Source of the DNA: Cephalothrix simula
Taxonomy: Eukaryota > Nemertea > Palaeonemertea > Archinemertea > Cephalotrichidae
Length of the DNA: 10,904 bases
Reading direction: 5' to 3'
Assembly (NCBI GenBank): GCA_035591015.1
Contig: JAXIUW010213064.1
Span: 1-10,904 of the forward strand
Shown: positions 1 to 7,000 of the stretch, one piece after another
How positions within the stretch are numbered: position 1 is the stretch's first letter
Layout of the letters: each line of letters starts with the position of its first letter
Program-made: the position numbers and the translations under genes
Notes under the pieces: generated by a model
Told to the model about the DNA's origin: nothing
Database searches by the model: none
The model's input: only the letters and a program-made list of their open reading frames with translations

Positions 1-121
1 GATTTCCCTGTTCATCTCAGGGAAATAATCAACACTTTTCATAGCGAATTCTTGCAGGGTCGAAGAAATAGGACTTCCAGCCTGCGGGGGGAGGATGGGT
101 ATAAGAACCCCATAACCAATA

Positions 122-211
122 TAGCACTGGAAAGGGCATGCGAAATGGAGTGAAATGGTAGTAGTTTCATGTCACTACCACCACCTGGTGGAGGGTGGTG
201 GTTAAAAATGT
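122..211. repeat. Dispersed hairpin repeat, copy 1
   Basis: Aligns without gaps to 491-580 at an offset of 369. It holds a stem TGGTAGTAG (156-164) with CTACCACCA (175-183), one mismatch, around loop TTTCATGTCA, followed by a second small inverted repeat of ACCACCACC with GGTGGTGGT. The retro-insertion starts at its right edge. Confidence 0.7.
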
Positions 212-415
212 CCGAATATTCATCATCTGTCGTCATTTCATTCCATTTCTATCCTTCTTTCCTCACACCAACGCATATCTTTTAACTAAAGATCAACCAC
301 CTTTCCTAAAACTTATTTTCCTTATTCATTACGTAAATTCAATAATGTATTGTATATATGTATAAAATGATAGTAAAAATAAAGTAATTTAAATTTAAAA
401 AAAAAAATGTCCGAA
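204..415 (+). mobile_element. Retroposed polyadenylated insertion with 13-bp target-site duplication
   Basis: AAAAATGTCCGAA occurs at 204-216 and again at 403-415. The 186 bp between them (217-402) end with AATAAA (378-383), 14 bases, then an A-run from 397. The left duplication is preceded by TT, so the insertion site reads TT/AAAA, the preferred nick of L1-type endonucleases. Direct repeats plus a poly(A) signal and tail indicate LINE-mediated retroposition of an RNA 3' end. No pol III boxes or coding content are visible, so it is probably a 5'-truncated LINE tail or processed-mRNA fragment, inserted in antisense orientation to the host gene. Confidence 0.6.
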
Positions 416-490
416 GGAAATGGCTGAAAATCAGCAAATTATTGATTTTTTTTGATTTGTGACAACCAGGAAAATAAGATATAAACTATA

Positions 491-580
491 CATCCCTGGA
501 AAGGTTATGCAAAATGCAGTAAAATGGCGGTGGTTTCATGTCCCTACCGCCAAGTGGTGGAGAATGATGATCAAAAATGT
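491..580. repeat. Dispersed hairpin repeat, copy 2
   Basis: Diverged copy of 122-211. The stem is TGGCGGTGG (525-533) with CTACCGCCA (544-552), all paired with one G-T wobble, around loop TTTCATGTCC. The T-A pair at 159/180 in copy 1 is C-G at 528/549 here, a compensatory change. Confidence 0.7.
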
Positions 581-880
581 TTAAAGTCAAAATTCTCCAT
601 TTCAATGTCGTGGTATCATTGAATCTTAATTAACTTTAACGATCAATTTTACTACGATTAGGATAAATAACACTGAATGATCAATCGGGCTGTGAGAGGC
701 GTTTTAAAATCAATTTTATTGAAAGGAATGCAATTTCAAAATGGAGTTTTCCTTTTTGTATTAGCTTTTCTCTGTCCTTGGTGAGTCCGATTTTTAAACA
801 ACCCACTCTCCTTACAGAAGTTATTAATGGAGGCCCCCAAAAATGTATTGCATAATGCATATCTGAATTGTTTATCATAC

Positions 881-1017
881 CTTGCAAGCATTTTTAAATT
901 TATTAGCAGCTTCCTGAGTAATAGGTTTTACATTCCACTGTCTTTGTGAACCTAGGAAAAGTCCAAATGCTTTTGCCCCAACAGCTTTAGCATTCAGAAC
1001 GGCGTTTTCAACACCGC
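881..1017 (-). CDS. apn1: Coding exon 3: endonuclease IV N-terminal catalytic segment
   Basis: The acceptor is an eight-T tract followed by CCTAG|GCGGTG at 1018/1017, with a plausible branch sequence CTTTACTAT about 35 bases upstream. The first two bases complete Gly1771. The exon then encodes 45 residues beginning GVENAVLNAKAV, then AFGLF, SQRQW and KPITQEA, ending KNACK. This matches helix 1, strand 2 and the first DNA-binding loop of endonuclease IV, including R1796 (E. coli Arg37). The donor is GCAAG|GTATGA at 881/880, phase 0, with an in-frame TGA one codon into the intron. The next exon should encode the ILPH-SYL-like segment with the first metal-binding histidine; nothing like it is present between 1 and 880. 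Confidence 0.88.
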
Positions 1018-4000
1018 CTAGGAAAAAAAACGAAAGAGCGTGAGAAGAAATAGTAAAGGCAGGCAAATGTAGAAAAATGATTCTATTACAGGGGCGGTTG
1101 TCATGGAAAAAATTGACATACACGGATGGTATAAAAGTGAAAATTTGGTTGGGGACCACCCACCCCCCGGAAAATATACTAATCACCAAAATTTGGGGGA
1201 CCCTCCCCTTTTGGACCACTTTTTTCCTGTCTTTGAGCATCCCACCACCAAAAATGTTTCGGAAAAATATTCAGTTTTTTCCAACTGCAGCAGACTGAAG
1301 CTTTTTTTGAAATTTTACAACCTTAGACACTTCAAAAGGGGCTATGCAGCCATAACATCATCAGTAATGTGAGATATAATGCTAAAAATTAACAAAAAAA
1401 CGCTGGGGAATTTTAATTTGAGCAAAAAATCACCCACCCCCATTTTTTCCATGACCCCTCCCTGTCAATTTACAAATATTATATTGTTCTGGAAAATACA
1501 AAAAAATTCCCAAAGCATCGATTATTGGTATATTTTTACTAATGCCATCATCCAACGCATAAGAATAAGGTTACATTCAAATCATTTTTAAGACTGTATA
1601 GAGAATTTCAAGTTCATATGACCAATCGTTGCCAGAAAAATTTGAGTTTGAAATCGTGAATTTTTGCAGAAAAATTATTCTGTAACGGTAGTTCATAGGA
1701 ACTTCAAATTTTCCATTTAGTCTTAAAGACATGGTCTAAATCGAATGCCGATTTCATGTTTTGAATATACGCAGGTGAAAATTGATTTTTACAACTGCGT
1801 ATGCGCATATCTCAAAATTGTGCTAGGTTAAGATTTTTAAAATGTCATTTTTTAATGCCGGAGCCTGTACCTATCAATATCCAGAATATCTAAGATGGGT
1901 ATTTTTTCAAAACGGGACACCGTGTTGCTTGAAAAAGAGACAAAAATTTCGTTATTATCCCAATTTCGATAAATTGAGACATCCGACAAACGTTGTAGCT
2001 ACGGATCAAAAATTGTACTTAACTACCTTTGATTGAGACATGAGCACCAACATACATTTGACCATATCTCACTTCAGAAGTACTTGCAGTCACCCCTTCA
2101 TTAGATCCAGCAGCTTCTGTCGATTCAGCAGTTTCTGATTGTCTAGGTTCCTCAATAACATGAGTATTTTGTTTAAATGCAACATTATCATTTTCATCTA
2201 ATGAACTTTGAACAGTTTTACTACCAGCATTACCAAATTTCCGTTTAACAAGCTGTTCAGCTATTGACATACTGATAGCTGCAATATCAGAACTTAGTGG
2301 AGCAGAATCGTTTTCAGGATTCTCTACACTAGAGGTAGAAGTTAAAGCTCTTTCAGATTTCGCATCGTCTTCATTACCATTATTTTTAGAATGGAAATTC
2401 TTTTTACCCCTTTTTGGTTTTGTAACATCTCCTCTTGCATCCTTGGAAACTTGATGTGTATCTTCTGGAATATCTCGACGATCACCACCAGCCAATAGTT
2501 CCAGTACAGGAGTGTTTTGTCTCTTCTGCACAGATCCTACACTTAATTTACTGGCTACATTTTCATTCTTTTCATTATCAGACTCAATTTCACCATCTTC
2601 AAGATCTTCAACACTAATGTCTGGATTAGGAGCAACAGTAGTATCAGCATCTTGTGTTTTATTTTCATCATTTGCAGACACATTATCATTTCTGCTCGTG
2701 CTTTCTGAAAGCTCAAAACTTTCTAAACTTGCAACGTGTAAAACGACTTCTAGTGTTTGAACGTTTGATGAATCTGCAGCAGGAGTCTCATCAGTCAGAA
2801 CAGCTTCTCCATGACTATCAAAAAATTCAACTTCAGAGGAATTACCAGTGACTGGAAGATCTAAAACTATTTTTTCTGCACTATCAACAGTATCAAATTC
2901 TAAACTGCTAACTACACCAGCCAAGGATGCTCTATTATCATTTGATGAATTAATACCGGATTCCTGTAAAGGTTGTGGGGTTACAACTTCCTGTTTGATG
3001 ATTGGATCGGATACTGGTGTCACTACCTCTTGTTTTATGTTAGCTAACTTTCTATTTACAGTCAAAGGAGTAATTGGTTCTGTTTTGATGTTGATAGTAG
3101 AAATACTAGGAATATTATTTGGTTCTATATTAGTTCTGTTATCATTGGAATTATTTGTAGGTTCAGTTAAAGTTAAAGGGGAAGACTGGGCAGTATCTTC
3201 TGGCAAATCACTAGCAAGAGAAGCCTGCATTAACTCCGTCGTTTGTCCTTCAGGAGAAGCATTTCGGTTGTGAATTTCGGAAGAATTTTCAACAGCATTT
3301 TGAGCTGGACAGGCTAATGCTATCGAATCAGCTGTGGCTACGGGGAGATCATGAGCAGATTTCTGTGGAGTAGGCGCGAAAATATCTGAGACACTATCAA
3401 ATGTAGTTTCATTCACATTGTGAGACTCACTAAAAAGCCGGGCTGTACTTATGCCATGCAATGAAACCTCAGGTAGTTGAAAGTCGGTTTCAGAGGTAGC
3501 CGGTTTATCGGTTGACGTATCAGCGGCAGAAGAACAGTCAACTGGATCTGGCACAGCATTAGAAGAAACGTCAACTGCATCTGCATCAACATGAGCAGAT
3601 GCAAATGCATCGTTACTATTTTTGCTTTCAATACATTCAACAGTGGCAGGAAATTTTGAAGCTTCTGATGCCGTAGAAACAATATCTGCAATAGTTTCAT
3701 GAACTGGAGGAAATTTTTCTTCAGAGGTAATCTTGGCTTCACTAACCTGACTACTCGATGTCGAATCCATAATAAGGCTTACCCGCATAGGCGCCTCATT
3801 ATTCATTTCATTAGTCTCCGTTTCTTTAGAATATTGAGCACTTTTAGAAATGTCATCAGCACCACCTTCTTCTGCGAGCTTCGATATGATATCTCCACCA
3901 TCTACATGGACATCATGAGGTGTTTTTGTTGGCTTGTCTTTCTTTTTATCTTTATTCGAAACTTCTTGATCATCCTTCAAAGAACTTTTTGTCACTTTTC

Positions 4001-7000
4001 CTTTTTTTGGTTCCCCTTTTGAACCTTTTTTCTTTGGCTTTTGCTCCTTCTTCGATGTCAATTTAATCTTGAAGACAGGTTTCGATGTTTTTTCCCCCGT
4101 CATTTCTTTTTTAGCTTCATTTTCAGATGAAGTCCATTTGGCCCATTTTTCATGAGGTCCATCATAATGTTTCTCGACATCTTGCTGTTCTTTGTTTTGT
4201 TTTTCAGTTGCTTTCGTTACATCATCTGATTTCTTTGACTCACTCTTCTTAGCCTTTTTGGAAGTTGTTGCTTCTTTATCTTTAGATACTTCACTATTTA
4301 CTTCAACAAATTCGGTATCCATGCCGATTTTTGAAGCTTTGGCTGATTTATTATGGACATTTTTCCCCTTCATTTCATCTTGCTCATTTGATTTGTCATC
4401 TTCTTCTGTCTCAATATTTTTGATTTCTTTTTTTGTTGACCTGGCTGTCTTCTTAGAAGTCTTTTTATCTTTATTTTGGGACTCTTCGTCTTTCACATCA
4501 TCATCATTTTTATATAATGGTTTACCAGATATTTCAACCTCCGTTTGATTTGTTTCTAAATATGCTTCATCTGACTCATTAGCTTTTTTAGCATCCACAA
4601 TACTTTTTCTGCTGGTTGCATTGTCAGTTTGATCTTCCTCTATAGGTTCTTTAACCCCTTCTTCTTCCGGAATCTCTTCTGTATCATTCAGAGTTTTCTT
4701 GCTTCTTTTAAACTTTTCAGATGCCACACCACTTGATTCTGCTTTATCTGAGACATGAGCCTCATCGTTACTCTCCAGATTTTTGGTATATGTTTTCGTT
4801 GTCTTTTTTACTCGCTTAGTATCTGTAGTTTTTATGTTGTTTTCATCTGACTCATGAGCTGTTTTATTTTTAGCATCAGCGATATGTTCTTTTTTTCTTT
4901 TTGTATTGTCAGCTGGTTCTTTATCCATTGGTTCTTTAATCTCATCTTTTTCCAGAATACTTTCGGTAACATTCGGGATTTTCTTGCTTCGTTTAGTCTT
5001 TTTAGAGGATTCGCGAGTAACTGATTCCTCATTTTCTGAAACGTTATTCTCCAGATCTTTGGTAGATTTTTTCGTTGCCTTTTTTACTTGCTTAGCATCT
5101 GTAGTTTTTATGTTGATACCATCTGACTCATCAGCTTTTATATTTTCACCAGCAGCAACATGTTCTTTATTGACTTTCCTATTTTTAGCTGGTTCTTCGT
5201 CTATCAATTTCTTAGCATCTGTAGCTTGGGACTCTTCAGCGACCATCTTCACTTTTTCCGATATATCGTCAGTTTTCTTGCTCCTTTTAGTTTTAGAAGG
5301 CTTTGATGGCACATCACTTGATTCCACATTTTCTGAGACATGAGCCTCATTGCCGCTCTCGACATCTTTCGTAGATTTTTTCGTCGCCTTTTTTACAATC
5401 TTAGCATCTGTAGTTTCTACGTTGTTTTCATCTGATTCATGAGCTTTTTTATTTTTAGCAGCTGCGATATTTTCTTTCTTGCTTTTTGTATTGTCAGCTG
5501 GTTCTTCATCCATTGATTCTTTGATCGCCTCTTTTTCCGGAATGTCTTCAGTAACATTTGGGGTTTTCTGGCTTCGTTTGGACTTTTGAGAAGGCTTTGA
5601 TGCACGATCACTTAATTCCTCACTTTCTGAAACATGGGCCTCATCGTTAGTCTCCGGATCCTTAATAGATTTTTTCGTTGCCTTTTTTACATTTTTAGTA
5701 TCTTTATCTTTTGACTCTTCATTTTTTTCAACAGAATCAACATTACTATTGTGGTTTTTTGCAGACTTTGCGGACTTCTTGTCACGTTTACCAGGAATTT
5801 CATTATTTTGAGACCCATCTTTATCTCCTTTGTTACTTTCTACTGGGTCTGGAGGTTTTTTACGTCCTCTAGATGGTTTTTTAACAGGTTCATCGGCAGT
5901 GCTTTTAGATTCAGTCAATACCTCATTGGGAGCAATAGAATATCGTGTTGACCTTTTCACTTTCATAGACGACTCTTCATCACATGACTCTTCACTTTCC
6001 ATTTCATCAACAGATTTAGCTGTGTCACTTTTATTCTTGGAGAACTTAACATACTTTTTCTTAGTATTCGTTTGAGCCTCACTTTCATGATCTGATTTAC
6101 CGTTATCTTTCTGTTGTTCATTCTTGGAAGATTGAGCCTTGCTTTTTTCCTGTTTTTCAAGATCAGTTTTTTTTGTCTCAGACAGCATCCTTGTTCTGGT
6201 ATTTCTCTTAGATCTGGTTTCCCCATCTTCGGTTACGGCCTCATCACCCTCTTCTGGTACATTCTCGGGCTCAGGGTCCTTTTTCTTTGAACCAGTACTT
6301 TTCTGAGATGACTTCCTAGTTCGTGCATGTGCGTTGACCATCTCCTGCCCAGCCTTCTTAGATCTGGACACTTTAGCTGCTAAACTTTCATTTTCACTAG
6401 CATCTGTTGTCTCTGATTCAGTAGCGACAGGAACTGAAGATATTTTAGAGTCCTTGGTCGAATTTTTAGTTTTATCCTTAACTTTTTCCTCAACAGAGAC
6501 ATTTTTTGTATCAGTTTCAGTCAAATCATCTGACTTGGATTTTTTTGAAACTTTTTGACCTTTCTTATTTTTAACATCTTCTGCTAGATTTTCACTGTCA
6601 CTTATATCACATGTTTGCTCAACTTTGCTTTTACCACGTCCTTGTTTAACTTTAGCATTACTAGTCTTCGCTTTATTTGTCCTGCTATCTTTCTTTGTAA
6701 TATTATTTTTAACTAAAGAAGATTGACTATCGTCAATTTCATCCGCCTTTCTTGCTCTAGATTGACTTCGGCTTCCTCTACTAGTTTCTACCTGAGGCTC
6801 CTCATCGTTTCCATCATCATCATCGGATGGATCCTTCTCTTTTTCTTTTTTAACTTTGGTTCGCGTCGCACCTTTCTTTTCGGAGCCCAGCTTCTTTGAG
6901 TTTTTCTTAGCATTGGACGGCTTAACATCTTCTTCAGATTCTTGCACCTCGCTATCGATTTTTTTAGCTTTTGTGGTTCTTGTATTCTGCTTTCCTTTCG

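Larger units (their letters stand above)
1..880 (-). other. Start of intron 3 (phase 0), extends beyond the window
   Basis: The donor is GTATGA at 880-875. I read the minus strand for the expected continuation of endonuclease IV (an ILPH-SYL segment, then an NFHPG segment) and found none, so the next exon is outside. The stretch contains two diverged copies of a hairpin repeat, a polyadenylated retro-insertion in one of them, and otherwise AT-rich sequence. Confidence 0.65.
1018..2026 (-). other. Intron 2 (1009 bp, phase 1), splitting the barrel start
   Basis: Borders are GTAGTT and TTTCCTAG. The intron separates MYVGAHVSIK from GGVENAV, inside the first strand-helix unit of the catalytic domain. 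It is AT-rich with C-rich patches at about 1157-1223 and 1425-1470 and one hairpin (1767-1802). Short ORFs on the plus strand here look like chance. Confidence 0.8.

Noticed and set aside
39-887. Fourth endonuclease IV exon within 1-870
   Set aside because: No minus-strand frame shows the expected metal-ligand or barrel motifs; the two short minus-strand ORFs here (39-236, 681-887) are repeat-derived or random.
1150-1215. G-quadruplex on the minus strand at the C-rich patch
   Set aside because: Only two clear G-runs of three or more lie close together; a standard four-run motif is not met.
1018-1240. Extension of exon 3 upstream as one open frame starting at 1240
   Set aside because: Upstream of the TTTTCCTAG acceptor the translation (starting MLKDRKK) has no endonuclease IV similarity, while exon 2 ends with exactly the missing barrel start in the matching phase.
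1842-2036. Plus-strand 64-codon ORF in intron 2
   Set aside because: Short, overlaps the exon 2 donor on the other strand, and shows no recognisable motif; probably chance or repeat sequence.
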